Positions 7,545 through 16,557 are shown, numbered from the stretch's first letter. The stretch: 64,000 bases of DNA from an uncultured Roseburia sp. (GCA_947088345.1 CAMUGE010000007.1:1-64000); one strand, 5' to 3'. Program-made: numbers and translations. Notes: a model not told the origin generated them from the letters alone.

Positions 7545-9041
7545 TTACAGTGTTACGCCCTGTTTAAAAATTGCCATATCATGAAAGCCGGCCTCCTCGC
7601 TGCATACTTTTTTCCCCGAGGCAACCTCGATCACATACGTAAAAAGTTTCTGTCCCATCTCGTCCAAAGACGCGTCTTCGGCTAATGTTCCCGCATCGAA
7701 ATCTATCCAGTTTTTCTTTTTCCCTGCAAGCGCGCTGTTGCTTGCAATCTTTACCGTCGGAACCGGGGACGCAAAAGGCGTGCCGCGCCCTGTCGTAAAC
7801 AGCACGATCTGCGCGCCGCTTGCCGCAAGCGCTGTGGATGCAACAAGATCATTGCCCGGCGCGCTTAAAAGATTTAACCCGTGTGCAGTTACCTGTTCCC
7901 CGTACATCAGCACGCCCCGGACGAGAGAGCCGCCCGATTTTTGGGTACACCCAAGCGATTTATCTTCCAGTGTGGAGATGCCGCCGGATTTATTGCCCGG
8001 GGAAGGATTCTCATAGATCGTCTGATTGTTGTCTTTAAAGTACTGTTTGAAATCATTGACAAGTTTTACGGTTTTCTCAAACAATTCTCTGTTCTGGCAT
8101 CGGTTCATTAACAGTGTTTCCGCTCCGAACATCTCCGGCACTTCCGTGAGAATCGTTGTGCCTCCCCGGGCGATTAATAGATCGGAAAACTTCCCGACAA
8201 GCGGATTTGCCGTGATGCCGGAAAACCCGTCGCTGCCGCCGCATTTCATTCCGACCGTCAGCTTTGATGCGCTGACCGGTTTGCGCCTGTCTGATTTGAC
8301 CAAGGTAATTAATTCGTCTAATATTGCGGCGCCGTCCGCCATCTCGTCCTCCGATTCCTGGCAGACGAGAAACCGAATGCGTTTTTCGTCGTAGTCGCCC
8401 AAATATTTTTTCAGTTCCCCGATGTTGCTGTTTTCACATCCAAGTCCAAGCACAAGGACGCCGCCGGCGTTCGGATGACGGATTAAATCGGCCAGAATTG
8501 TCCTTGTATGCTCCTGGTCGTCGCCCATCTGAGAACATCCGTATGGATGCGGAAACGCAACCACTGCATCCACGCTGTTTTCTGCCCGCTTGTTTGCCGC
8601 ATTCGCCAGTGCGGCGGCGACACTGTTCACACAGCCGACCGTGGGGATCACCCAGATTTCGTTTCTCACGCCGACGCTGCCGTCTGAACGTACATAACCC
8701 ATAAATTTCACATCGTCCAAAATCGGAATATCTGCAGAAATCGGCTGATAATCGTAATCTAACAGATCGCCGAGGGAAGTTTTGATATTGTGCACATGCA
8801 CCCATTGCCCTGCTTTGATCTCCTCTTTTGCCGTACCGATACGAAAGCCGTATTTTACAACATCCTCCCCTTTTTTTATGGTATGGATTGCCATCTTATG
8901 TCCGGCGGGAATATTATCAGCGGCAGTCACTTTTATTTCTGACGCATTTTTCCCTTTTATGTCAAATTCCCTGCCTGCGGGAAGCTCTTTTAATGCGACA
9001 ACAACATTGTCGCGCTCGTGTATTCTGATAAAATCTTTCAA
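7545..9041 (-). CDS. uxaA: Altronate dehydratase
   Basis: A 498-residue enzyme that dehydrates D-altronate to 2-keto-3-deoxy-gluconate in galacturonate breakdown. An N-terminal SAF domain (residues about 1-90) is joined to the UxaA catalytic domain, with PHPYGCSQMGDD, GLGCENSNI and MKCGGSDGFSGI, whose Cys/Ser-rich loops fit an iron-dependent dehydratase. Length matches E. coli UxaA (495). The start codon is TTG at 9041, chosen because GGAGGG lies 5 nt upstream and no nearer ATG exists. It follows uxaB by 13 bp and is cotranscribed with it. Confidence 0.96.
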   Translation of the reverse strand: MKDFIRIHERDNVVVALKELPAGREFDIKGKNASEIKVTAADNIPAGHKMAIHTIKKGEDVVKYGFRIGTAKEEIKAGQWVHVHNIKTSLGDLLDYDYQPISADIPILDDVKFMGYVRSDGSVGVRNEIWVIPTVGCVNSVAAALANAANKRAENSVDAVVAFPHPYGCSQMGDDQEHTRTILADLIRHPNAGGVLVLGLGCENSNIGELKKYLGDYDEKRIRFLVCQESEDEMADGAAILDELITLVKSDRRKPVSASKLTVGMKCGGSDGFSGITANPLVGKFSDLLIARGGTTILTEVPEMFGAETLLMNRCQNRELFEKTVKLVNDFKQYFKDNNQTIYENPSPGNKSGGISTLEDKSLGCTQKSGGSLVRGVLMYGEQVTAHGLNLLSAPGNDLVASTALAASGAQIVLFTTGRGTPFASPVPTVKIASNSALAGKKKNWIDFDAGTLAEDASLDEMGQKLFTYVIEVASGKKVCSEEAGFHDMAIFKQGVTL

Positions 9042-9054
9042 CTTTTCCCTCCAT

Positions 9055-10524
9055 TTACTGTCCCAGATGCTCCATCGCTTTTCTCATGCCGTTTTCCCGG
9101 ATATCATTAATATAAGAAGAAACTGCTTCGGTTAATCCTGTGATTGCTGACAGATCCTGACCCCAGAAAGATGTATTGGCAAGTACGGCTTTTGCGAAAT
9201 CTTCTGCAGCTCTCCCGCTGTTTTCGGCAAAAAATAAAAGCACCGGCATATCGTCCATAATCTGGTATTCCACGCCGTCCCGGAGCCCGATCAGCGCTTT
9301 GTCACGAATTTCTGTCCCGGTGTAAAATGCCATCAGCGCAGCAAGAGAAAATGTCAGGCAAGTCGGAAGTTTTCCCTCTTTTTCGCAGTAAGCCAACAGA
9401 CTTGGCATACATCTTGCACGCCATTTCGAAACGGAATTCAGCGAAATTGACAGAAGCGCATGTTTGACATATGGATTACGAAAACGCCGGATCACTGCCT
9501 GGGCAAAATCAAGAAGTTCCTGCGCGGGGAGCGTCAGTGTCGGAATAATTTCGTCAAATATCGTTTTTTTCATAAATTCAAATACAAGGGTATCCTGCAT
9601 GGATTCCAGAACGATATCATTGCCGCAGAGGTAGGAGGCAAGTACAAAAGATGTATGCGCCCCGTTCAGAATACGTACCTTTCTCTGCTTGTAAGGTTTC
9701 TGGTTGTCTGTAAAAATTACCGGAAGTCCGGCATCCGGCAGAGGAAGTTCCGTACGGATATCCTTTTCACTTTCTATCACCCAGAGCGCAAACGGCTCTC
9801 CTGTTACAATCAGGTTGTCCTGGTATCCAAATGAACTGCAGAGCGCCGCGGCCTCGTCTTTCGGGTAGCCTGTTACAATGCGGTCTACCAGGGTGGACGT
9901 AAAGATACAGGCTTCATTTACCCATGAGACAAAAGCCTCCTCAAGATTCCAGAGTGCGGCAAATTTTAAAACACATTCTCTCAGACGAATCCCATTATCG
10001 TCAATCAGTTCTACCGGCAGCATGATAAGCCCGCGTTCTCTGTCTCCGTGAAAATATTGAAATCTTTCATAAAGAAACTTTGTCAGCTTGCCCGGATACG
10101 TCTTCGGGGGCTTATATTCAATGCAGTCGGTATCATCGTATACGATGCCCGCTTCTGTCGTATTGGAAACGATAAATCGCAAAGATTCCAGTTTTGCAAG
10201 CGCAGCGTATGTCTCATATTCACCGTATGCGTCAAGCGCATCGGCAACGCTGGTGATAACGCGGCTGATTTTTTCCGCCTTTCCCGTCTCCTCCACAATT
10301 CCGCGCAGCTGAACCGTATATTGACATTCCTGCTCATGGAAACGGTCTAAACTTCCATATTCAATCGGTTTTACCAGCACAATATCCCCGTCAAATTTTC
10401 CCTGCTCATTTGCAATGTCAATCATATAATCGACGAAAGCGCGCAAAAAATTGCCCTCTCCAAACTGCATTACCCTGATTGGCCTTGATTTTTTTCCTGT
10501 TTTTGCTCTGTTCAATAAATCCAT
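9055..10524 (-). CDS. uxaB: Tagaturonate reductase (altronate oxidoreductase)
   Basis: A 489-residue member of the polyol-specific long-chain dehydrogenase family, reducing D-tagaturonate to D-altronate with NADH. The N-terminal Rossmann part carries the VMQFGEGNFLRAFVDYM signature and the C-terminal part the KVRILNGAHTSFV motif with the family's Lys/Asn/His active-site residues. The start is the ATG at 10524 (MDLLNRAK), preceded by GGGAGG; an in-frame ATG at 10542 overlaps that site. It is the first gene of the minus-strand uxaB-uxaA transcript and has a cre/LacI-type operator 19 bp upstream. Confidence 0.95.
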   Translation of the reverse strand: MDLLNRAKTGKKSRPIRVMQFGEGNFLRAFVDYMIDIANEQGKFDGDIVLVKPIEYGSLDRFHEQECQYTVQLRGIVEETGKAEKISRVITSVADALDAYGEYETYAALAKLESLRFIVSNTTEAGIVYDDTDCIEYKPPKTYPGKLTKFLYERFQYFHGDRERGLIMLPVELIDDNGIRLRECVLKFAALWNLEEAFVSWVNEACIFTSTLVDRIVTGYPKDEAAALCSSFGYQDNLIVTGEPFALWVIESEKDIRTELPLPDAGLPVIFTDNQKPYKQRKVRILNGAHTSFVLASYLCGNDIVLESMQDTLVFEFMKKTIFDEIIPTLTLPAQELLDFAQAVIRRFRNPYVKHALLSISLNSVSKWRARCMPSLLAYCEKEGKLPTCLTFSLAALMAFYTGTEIRDKALIGLRDGVEYQIMDDMPVLLFFAENSGRAAEDFAKAVLANTSFWGQDLSAITGLTEAVSSYINDIRENGMRKAMEHLGQ

Positions 10525-10542
10525 AATCGTCCTCCCTGGCAT

Positions 10543-10556
10543 TGTAAGCGTTTACA
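10543..10556. promoter_or_regulatory. cre/LacI-type operator upstream of uxaB
   Basis: TGTAAGCGTTTACA fits the CcpA consensus TGWAARCGYTWNCW at every position and is nearly palindromic, as LacI-family operators are. It lies between the proposed uxaB promoter and its ribosome site, a repressing position. It could bind CcpA, the adjacent LacI protein, or both. Confidence 0.72.
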
Positions 10557-10561
10557 TTTTT

Positions 10562-10590
10562 ATTTTTACATTTTTTCCGCAGATAGTCAA
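10562..10590 (-). promoter_or_regulatory. Candidate promoter of uxaB-uxaA
   Basis: On the minus strand TTGACT (10585-10590) is followed by 16-17 bp and TAAAAA/AAAAAT (10562-10568). The -35 is good and the -10 weak. The operator at 10543-10556 falls just downstream. Confidence 0.45.
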
Positions 10591-10674
10591 GATTTATTTT
10601 TTGAATATTTAGTAATAATAACGATTTTATTGTCAATTACAAATTATTTTTTGTATTTAATACAAAATCGGATC

Positions 10675-10703
10675 TTGAAATCTTTCTCTGCCCGTTGTAT
10701 AAT
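10675..10703 (+). promoter_or_regulatory. Sigma A promoter of the LacI-family regulator
   Basis: TTGAAA (10675-10680), a 17-bp spacer and a consensus TATAAT (10698-10703). The predicted start site, near 10710, is followed at once by the operator at 10717-10730, so bound repressor would block it. Confidence 0.78.
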
Positions 10704-10716
10704 ATAAATAAATTAA

Positions 10717-10730
10717 TGTAAACGCTTTCA
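10717..10730. promoter_or_regulatory. cre/LacI-type operator upstream of the regulator gene
   Basis: TGTAAACGCTTTCA matches TGWAARCGYTWNCW at all positions. It lies a few bases past the predicted start site of the regulator gene and mirrors the operator upstream of uxaB, suggesting coordinated repression of both arms. Confidence 0.72.
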
Positions 10731-10771
10731 TTTTTATTCCCAAAATGACATTAAAAAAAGAAACGGATTCC

Positions 10772-11785
10772 ATGACAATGACCATTTATGATATTTCTCA
10801 AAAAGCAGGTGTTTCTATCGCAACGGTTTCCCGTGTGATCAACGGAAGCGACAAAGTAAAACCGTCTACCCGGCAGAAAGTTTCAGATGTAATTGAAAAA
10901 TACGGATACACCCCAAATGCGTTTGCACGGGGGATGGGACTGCAGTCGCTGCACACAGCAGGCATTCTCTGCGCAGATTCATCGGATCTGTTTCTGGCAA
11001 AAGCCGTCTTCTACCTGGAACAGGAATTGCAGGCCAACGGCTATGAATCGCTGCTCTGCTGCACCGGATACAATCTCGATCTGAAAAAAAACTATCTGGA
11101 TCTTATCCTGTCCAAAAAAATAGACGGGTTGATTCTTGTCGGATCTCATTTTATCGGCACAACAGAGGAGGAAAACCAGTATATCAAAGACGGCTCCGAC
11201 CGTGTTCCCATTATGCTGTTGAATGCGGCATTTGACTATCCGAATGTATACTGCACTCTCTGCGATGATGAAACAACTATGTTTGAGACAACGAAAAGTA
11301 TGATTTCCGGAGGTATCCGTGATATTTTGTACTTATACAATATACGTTCTTACAGTGGGATAAAAAAAATAGCGGGATTTCAACGGGCTCTGCAGTCATT
11401 TGGAATTGACGAACCGCAAAACTATATGAGATATTATCCGTACGATTCTTCAGATGCAAACCGGATTGCCGCATTTATAGAAAAAACGGCAAAAGAACTC
11501 CATTTTCAGGGCATGATTGCAGCGGACGATCTTCTTGCAGTCGGCGGCATTAAATATGCCCAAAAACATAATCTTATTGTCCCGAAAGATTTATCGGTCA
11601 TCGGGTATAATAATTCCATACTGACAACCTGCTGTACGCCGGAACTGACATCTGTGGACAATCGTCTTGAGACGCTGACACACCAGCTGGTACAGACACT
11701 GCTCGGCGTACTTGCCGGTGAGGAGATGCCCAAAATGTCGGTTTTTTCGGGAAAACTGATCAAACGGGGATCGACTTATTTTTAG
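10772..11785 (+). CDS. LacI-family transcriptional regulator of uronate genes
   Basis: A 337-residue repressor. The N-terminal helix-turn-helix reads IYDISQKAGVSIATVSRVING, with the hinge helix at about residues 50-60, followed by a periplasmic-binding-protein-like effector domain ending in the usual KRGST motif. The start is uncertain: ATGs at 10745, 10772 and 10778 are in frame and none has a strong ribosome site; I used 10772 because it leaves the usual short lead before the HTH. It lies between the uxaBA and uxaC-kduI arms, so it probably responds to a uronate or pathway intermediate. Two LacI/cre-type operators flank its promoter. Confidence 0.93.
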   Translation: MTMTIYDISQKAGVSIATVSRVINGSDKVKPSTRQKVSDVIEKYGYTPNAFARGMGLQSLHTAGILCADSSDLFLAKAVFYLEQELQANGYESLLCCTGYNLDLKKNYLDLILSKKIDGLILVGSHFIGTTEEENQYIKDGSDRVPIMLLNAAFDYPNVYCTLCDDETTMFETTKSMISGGIRDILYLYNIRSYSGIKKIAGFQRALQSFGIDEPQNYMRYYPYDSSDANRIAAFIEKTAKELHFQGMIAADDLLAVGGIKYAQKHNLIVPKDLSVIGYNNSILTTCCTPELTSVDNRLETLTHQLVQTLLGVLAGEEMPKMSVFSGKLIKRGSTYF

Positions 11786-11923
11786 TCGAAAGCGGTTCGC
11801 GCGCATCTTCCCGAAATGTTTTTCTCTTATAGGAAATCAATAGACTTCTATCCTTTCCCGTAACGCATTCTTTCCTGTAAGATCAAATATACCGCGCTTA
11901 AAATGCGCAGAAAAGAGGCAAAT

Positions 11924-13339
11924 ATGAAACAATTTATGGACAAAAACTTTTTGCTGCAGACAGAAACGGCGGAAAAACTCTACCACGACTATGCTGCCAA
12001 AGCGCCTGTACTCGATTACCACTGCCATATCAACCCGCAGGAAATCTACGAGGATCGCAGATTTGAAAATATTACGCAGGTCTGGCTTGGCGGCGACCAC
12101 TATAAGTGGCGTTTTATGCGCTCCTGCGGTGTAGATGAGCGCTATATCACCGGCGACGCTTCCGACAGAGATAAATTTTTCAAATGGGCGGAGGTACTTG
12201 GAAAAGCGATCGGCAATCCGCTCTTCCACTGGAGTCATCTGGAACTGAAAAAGTATTTCGGCTACCAGGGCGTACTGAGCAAAAAGACGGCCCAAGAAGT
12301 ATGGGATCTCTGTAACAGGCGTCTTGCCGCCCCTGATATGACGGTACGCAATATAATCAGACAGTCTGACGTCACTTTAATCTGTACCACCGACGATCCA
12401 ATTGATTCGCTGGAGTGGCATAAAAAAATTGCAGACGACAGTTCGTTTGACGTACAGGTACTGCCCGCATGGCGTCCGGACAGGGCGATGAATATCGAAA
12501 AGGAAAACTATCCGGAATATCTGGATAACCTGTCAGACGTTTCCGGCGTAACGATTGCCGAATTTTCTGATTTGTGCAGGGCGCTTGCGCTGCGCATGGA
12601 TTACTTTGCCTCTGCGGGCTGCGTCGTATCCGATCACGCGCTGGAATATGTCATGTATGTCCCGGCGCCGGAGGACGAAATCAACGAGATACTGAAAAAA
12701 CGCCTCTCTGGCAGTCAGGTTTCGCGTGAGGAAGAACTGAAATTTAAAACAGCGTTTCTGTGTTTTGTCGGAGCGGAATATGCAAAGCGCGGCTGGGTTA
12801 TGCAGCTGCATTACGGATGCAAACGTGACAATAACACAGGGATGTTTGAACGTCTTGGACCGGATACCGGTTATGACTGTGTTAACAACTATGCTCCGTC
12901 CTCCGAGATGGCTAACTATCTGGATGCTTTAGATAAGAAAGATTCTCTTCCCAAAACGATTATCTACAGTTTAAATCCGAACGACAACCAGGCGATCGGC
13001 ACGATACTCGGCTGCTTTCAGGATTCGACTGCCGTGGCAAAAATCCAGCAGGGATCTGCATGGTGGTTTAACGACCACAAGACAGGAATGACAGATCAGA
13101 TGATTTCTCTCGCTAATCTCGGCAATCTGTCCGGATTTGTCGGTATGCTTACCGACTCAAGAAGTTTTCTGTCCTATACGCGCCATGACTATTTTCGCCG
13201 TATTTTGTGCAACCTGATCGGTAACTGGGTGGAGAACGGAGAATTTCCGGATGATTATGATATTTTAGGTGAAATTGTAAGAGGAATCTGTTATAATAAT
13301 GCAGTAAACTATTTCGGCTTCGGTCTTACGCTTGTTTAA
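11924..13339 (+). CDS. uxaC: Glucuronate/galacturonate isomerase
   Basis: A 471-residue amidohydrolase-fold isomerase that converts D-glucuronate to fructuronate and D-galacturonate to tagaturonate, the first step of the pathway. DYHCHINPQEI near the N-terminus supplies the metal-binding HxH; MQLHYGCKRDNN and the C-terminal GMLTDSRSFLSYTRHDYFRR are family signatures. Length equals E. coli UxaC (470). I chose the ATG at 11924 (MKQFMDKNF), preceded by GAGG; the in-frame ATG at 11903 is less likely. It lies 138 bp after the regulator gene with no terminator seen between. Confidence 0.96.
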   Translation: MKQFMDKNFLLQTETAEKLYHDYAAKAPVLDYHCHINPQEIYEDRRFENITQVWLGGDHYKWRFMRSCGVDERYITGDASDRDKFFKWAEVLGKAIGNPLFHWSHLELKKYFGYQGVLSKKTAQEVWDLCNRRLAAPDMTVRNIIRQSDVTLICTTDDPIDSLEWHKKIADDSSFDVQVLPAWRPDRAMNIEKENYPEYLDNLSDVSGVTIAEFSDLCRALALRMDYFASAGCVVSDHALEYVMYVPAPEDEINEILKKRLSGSQVSREEELKFKTAFLCFVGAEYAKRGWVMQLHYGCKRDNNTGMFERLGPDTGYDCVNNYAPSSEMANYLDALDKKDSLPKTIIYSLNPNDNQAIGTILGCFQDSTAVAKIQQGSAWWFNDHKTGMTDQMISLANLGNLSGFVGMLTDSRSFLSYTRHDYFRRILCNLIGNWVENGEFPDDYDILGEIVRGICYNNAVNYFGFGLTLV

Positions 13340-13384
13340 AGCGTAAGACCTGCCCATCATATTAAAAAAGGAGTGTAAATACAT

Positions 13385-14248
13385 ATGGAATTACGAACAG
13401 CCGCATCTCCGAGAGATGTCAAACATTACACCACAGCGCGTCTGCGGGAAGAATTTTTAATTGATGATCTTTTTCGACCGGATGACATCAAGCTTGTGTA
13501 CAGTCACATTGACCGTATTATCACAGGCTCCGCCGTACCGGTAAAAGAAACATTAAAGCTTACAGCCGGCGATGAGCTGCGCGCGCAGTATTTCTGCGAG
13601 AGACGTGAACTTGGTGTGATTAATATCGGAGGAAGCGGAACGATTACCATCGACGGAAAAGTTTACCAGGTCGGCCATAAGGAAGGCATGTATATTGGCA
13701 TGGGAGCCAAAGACATTACCTTTGCAAGCGAAGACGCTTCTGCTCCAGCCAAATTCTATTTAAACAGCGCACCGGCGCATATGACATATCCGACCGTTTT
13801 GATCAAACCGGAAGGCACACCGGAGGACGGCGTTGTCATTATCAAAGACAGCAATAAGGTAGAGCTCGGTTCTCTTGAAACCGCAAACCACCGTACCATC
13901 TGCAAATATATCCTTCCGGGGCAGGTGGAAAGCTGCCAGTTGGAAATGGGTATGACGAAATTAGAGCCGGGCAGCGTATGGAATACAATGCCAAGTCATA
14001 CACATGACAGGCGCATGGAAGTTTACCTGTATTTCGATATGCCACAGGATGCATTCGTCATGCACTATATGGGCGAACCGCAGGAGACAAGACATATTGT
14101 AATGCGCAACGAACAGGCGGTTATCTCCCCAAGCTGGTCCATTCACTCCGGCAGCGGTACGCAGGCCTACACTTTTATCTGGGGTATGGTCGGAGAAAAT
14201 CAGGATTTTGACGATATGGACGGCATAGAAATGAAAGACCTGCTGTAA
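13385..14248 (+). CDS. kduI: 5-keto-4-deoxyuronate isomerase
   Basis: A 287-residue cupin enzyme that isomerises 4-deoxy-L-threo-5-hexosulose uronate, the product of pectate or glycosaminoglycan lyases, to 2,5-diketo-3-deoxygluconate. The family's zinc site is visible in the second half: MPSHTHDRRMEVYLYF followed by a later His (SIHSGSGTQAYTFIWGM). Length is near the usual 278. AAGGAGT lies 9 nt before the ATG; 45 bp after uxaC. Its presence implies that unsaturated oligouronides are used as well as free uronates. The next enzyme, KduD, is not in the window. Confidence 0.95.
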   Translation: MELRTAASPRDVKHYTTARLREEFLIDDLFRPDDIKLVYSHIDRIITGSAVPVKETLKLTAGDELRAQYFCERRELGVINIGGSGTITIDGKVYQVGHKEGMYIGMGAKDITFASEDASAPAKFYLNSAPAHMTYPTVLIKPEGTPEDGVVIIKDSNKVELGSLETANHRTICKYILPGQVESCQLEMGMTKLEPGSVWNTMPSHTHDRRMEVYLYFDMPQDAFVMHYMGEPQETRHIVMRNEQAVISPSWSIHSGSGTQAYTFIWGMVGENQDFDDMDGIEMKDLL

Positions 14249-14304
14249 AAACGTACTAAACATTGCAGCATCAGGGTTTACAATAAGATCATTTGGAGGA
14301 AATT

Positions 14305-14943
14305 ATGAAAATCGCATTAATCAATGAAAACAGCCAGGCGGCAAAAAACGAGATGGTATACAATACTTTAAAATCTGTCGTAGAACCGATGGGACATACG
14401 GTTGTAAATTACGGTATGTACACAGCTGAGGACGAGCATCAGCTGACCTATGTGCAGAACGGGATTCTTGCCGCTGTATTACTGAACTCCGGCGCTGCAG
14501 ATTATGTCATCACCGGCTGCGGGACAGGCGAGGGCGCAATGCTCGCATGTAATTCTTTTCCCCAGGTACTCTGCGGACATATTGAATCTCCGCTTGACGC
14601 CTATCTGTTCTCTCAGGTGAACGACGGCAACTGTGTCGCGCTGCCGTTTGCCGAAAATTTCGGTTGGGGCGGAGAATTAAATCTTACTTATATTTTTGAA
14701 AAATTATTCTGCGCGCCGGGCGGAGGCGGATATCCAAAAGAGCGTGTGGTACCGGAACAGCGCAATAAAAAGATTCTGGACGAAGTAAAAAAAGTAACGC
14801 ACCGCGATATATTATTTATCTTAAAGGAATTGGATCAGGAACTGGTAAAAGGAGCATTAAGCGGAGAAAAATTTAAAGATCATTTCTTTGCCGACTGCAA
14901 AGACGAGAATATCGCCGCATGCGTCAAAGAAATTCTGGCCTGA
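14305..14943 (+). CDS. RpiB/LacA/LacB-family sugar isomerase
   Basis: A 212-residue isomerase with an N-terminal RpiB fold (MKIALINENSQAAKNE, then the active-site loop TGCGTGEGAMLACN, in which the Cys is the family's catalytic base) and a C-terminal extension of about 60 residues found in a subset of the family. The ATG at 14305 has GGAGG 4 nt upstream. It is 56 bp after kduI. Some RpiB-family enzymes (DhuI of streptococci and lactobacilli) carry out the same reaction as KduI, so this may be an isofunctional partner. A pentose-phosphate role is the alternative. Confidence 0.82.
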   Translation: MKIALINENSQAAKNEMVYNTLKSVVEPMGHTVVNYGMYTAEDEHQLTYVQNGILAAVLLNSGAADYVITGCGTGEGAMLACNSFPQVLCGHIESPLDAYLFSQVNDGNCVALPFAENFGWGGELNLTYIFEKLFCAPGGGGYPKERVVPEQRNKKILDEVKKVTHRDILFILKELDQELVKGALSGEKFKDHFFADCKDENIAACVKEILA

Positions 14944-14972
14944 GAGAAAATCTGACAAAATGTTTCTTAAAC

Positions 14973-15010
14973 CGGCCGGTCTGTTTCAATTGTGATGCAG
15001 ATCGGCCGAC
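14973..15010 (+). other. Imperfect stem in the 3' region of the uxaC operon
   Basis: CGGCCGGTCTG and CAGATCGGCCG pair at 10 of 11 positions around a 14-nt loop, between the last stop codon and the terminator. No T-run follows, so it may protect the 3' end rather than terminate. Confidence 0.4.
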
Positions 15011-15020
15011 AGAGAACTAT

Positions 15021-15065
15021 AAAAAGCTGCCGCATGAATAAAAATTCCCAATGCGGCAGCTTTTT
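15021..15065. terminator. Bidirectional terminator between converging operons
   Basis: AAAAAGCTGCCGCAT (15021-15035) and ATGCGGCAGCTTTTT (15051-15065) are perfect inverted repeats with A- and T-runs. It ends the uxaC operon on the plus strand and the PepSY lipoprotein transcript on the minus strand. Confidence 0.93.
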
Positions 15066-15093
15066 ACAAGTATCATTTCTATGTCCAATCTCC

Positions 15094-15801
15094 TCAGTGT
15101 ACCGGTTCTTCCTCCCACTCTGTTATCATACCGTAATCGGCATCTATCTCAAACTCATATTCCATACCGTTAAAGACAATTTCTCCCTCGTATTTTGTAT
15201 GCCCATCGTCCTTGTCTGTTTCAAACTTTACAATGTCCTGTTCGGATGCGCCCGGAACTTTTGCCAGCGCCAGTTTTTTTGCATCGTCAGCTGTAAGCGT
15301 CGAACCGCTGTCTGTATGATTTTGCGCCGCACTGTGGTCTAAATCATAGCTGTAGTCGACCACTTCTCCGGTTTTTGCGTCAATTGTAATCTCATATTCC
15401 ATTTGATCGTCAGAGTAAAATTCCATCTCATAGAAATAACGCTGATCTTCCATCTCCAATTTGTTCTTTGTTAACGTTACCTGATCTTCATTAAGTCCCA
15501 AATATTCCAATGCAATCAGCTTTGCATCCCCTTCCGAAATCGTACTGTCGGAATCCGACAAACTACCGCTGTTTTTACCAATATTGCTTCTGTCTTTTAC
15601 ATTCTCTTCTAAGGACATATTTTTGTCAATTCCCGTACTGTTTGTCCCTGATGCAACTGAATTCTGATTTTCGTTTGCATTTTGAGTTACCGCAGTTCCA
15701 CTGTCGGTATTGTTTTTTGACAGTTCCTTTTGTGTACCGCATCCGGCACAGATGAATAATAAAGAAATCCCAAGCGCTGTTAAAATAAAATATCTTTTCA
15801 T
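15094..15801 (-). CDS. Lipoprotein with two PepSY domains
   Basis: A 235-residue secreted lipoprotein. The signal peptide MKRYFILTALGISLLFICAG ends at a lipobox Cys near residue 21, then comes a Ser/Asn/Thr-rich spacer of about 60 residues. Two PepSY repeats follow, each starting with a DAK-LAL helix and ending in a YEI/FEID-DxxGxxxxW/Y strand. PepSY modules inhibit proteases or bind at the cell surface; the target is not known. ATG 15801 is preferred over 15810 because of its spacing from GAGGTG. It lies 18 bp after the cytidylate-kinase-like gene. Confidence 0.86.
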   Translation of the reverse strand: MKRYFILTALGISLLFICAGCGTQKELSKNNTDSGTAVTQNANENQNSVASGTNSTGIDKNMSLEENVKDRSNIGKNSGSLSDSDSTISEGDAKLIALEYLGLNEDQVTLTKNKLEMEDQRYFYEMEFYSDDQMEYEITIDAKTGEVVDYSYDLDHSAAQNHTDSGSTLTADDAKKLALAKVPGASEQDIVKFETDKDDGHTKYEGEIVFNGMEYEFEIDADYGMITEWEEEPVH

Positions 15802-15819
15802 AATCAGCATACACCTCTG

Positions 15820-16479
15820 CTAAGCAAAAATTTTTGAGAAATTAAGATGGTACTCAGCCAGATCTCCGGGATCTGTTACAGTTTCTTTAAATAAATGGTC
15901 TTTGTCTGCGCCATTTAAAATAACTCTGGTAGAAAACGGTTCTGCGACATACTGCCTGTAGCTGCGCTCGATCTCCGCGGCAATCTGCTTTGGTGAAGCG
16001 TCAGTACTCTCGATAATCAGATCGTAATTGCTGCCGTCATAGTAATCGAGTCCGTATAAGTTTAAGAACCGCTCCTGCTCTAGATTGGCGCGCAATTTCA
16101 GTCCTTCTTCCACTTCTTCTATAGATCGGTATTCCTCCGCATTTCGATTTTCACCGGAGAAAACGCGTCTTGCCGCCTCTTTTGTTCTGACCAGTAAAAA
16201 TACTTTAAAACTTTTTTTAACAAAATGCCACGCCAGTCTGGAATCAAAAACTGTATGATCCAGCGTCTGCCCCAATTCCGTACTGCGGCGGTCCAACATA
16301 TCGTCAATACTTCTGTCTCTTTTTGCAAGCTCGTTCAATTCGATTACCGAAATTCCGCGTGCTGCAGCAATATCGCGAAAAATATCGCCTGCCGAAATCA
16401 CATCATATCCAAGCTGTTTCAATTCTTTACACACGCTCGTTTTTCCGCTGCCAAGATTTCCTGTCATTGTAATATTCAT
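15820..16479 (-). CDS. Cytidylate-kinase-like P-loop protein
   Basis: A 219-residue P-loop nucleoside monophosphate kinase relative. GNLGSGKTSV near residue 8 is the Walker A loop; LGYDVISAGDIFRDIAAARG is the substrate-lid start as in cytidylate kinases; FDSRLAWHF and FKVFLLVRTKEAARRVF follow the Cmk-like pattern. The C-terminal 35 residues (ST..VILN) are extra. The phosphate acceptor is unknown, and true Cmk is usually encoded elsewhere, so I do not name it cmk. It sits in the ytfJ-small membrane protein-PepSY run. Confidence 0.78.
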   Translation of the reverse strand: MNITMTGNLGSGKTSVCKELKQLGYDVISAGDIFRDIAAARGISVIELNELAKRDRSIDDMLDRRSTELGQTLDHTVFDSRLAWHFVKKSFKVFLLVRTKEAARRVFSGENRNAEEYRSIEEVEEGLKLRANLEQERFLNLYGLDYYDGSNYDLIIESTDASPKQIAAEIERSYRQYVAEPFSTRVILNGADKDHLFKETVTDPGDLAEYHLNFSKIFA

Positions 16480-16557
16480 TTGTAGCCTACCGTGCCTTTC
16501 TCAGATAATACGTATAAAAATAGCTCATACCGGCCCCGCCTATAAATGATTATTATT

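Noticed and set aside
11787..11799. CGAA-AGCGG-TTCG inverted repeat after the LacI gene
   Set aside because: Too short, it deviates from the two good operators and no promoter can be placed beside it; not enough to call a regulatory site.
11837..12295. Minus-strand frame of 152 codons opposite uxaC
   Set aside because: It mirrors the uxaC coding strand, has no ribosome site, and the uxaC motifs are unmistakable.
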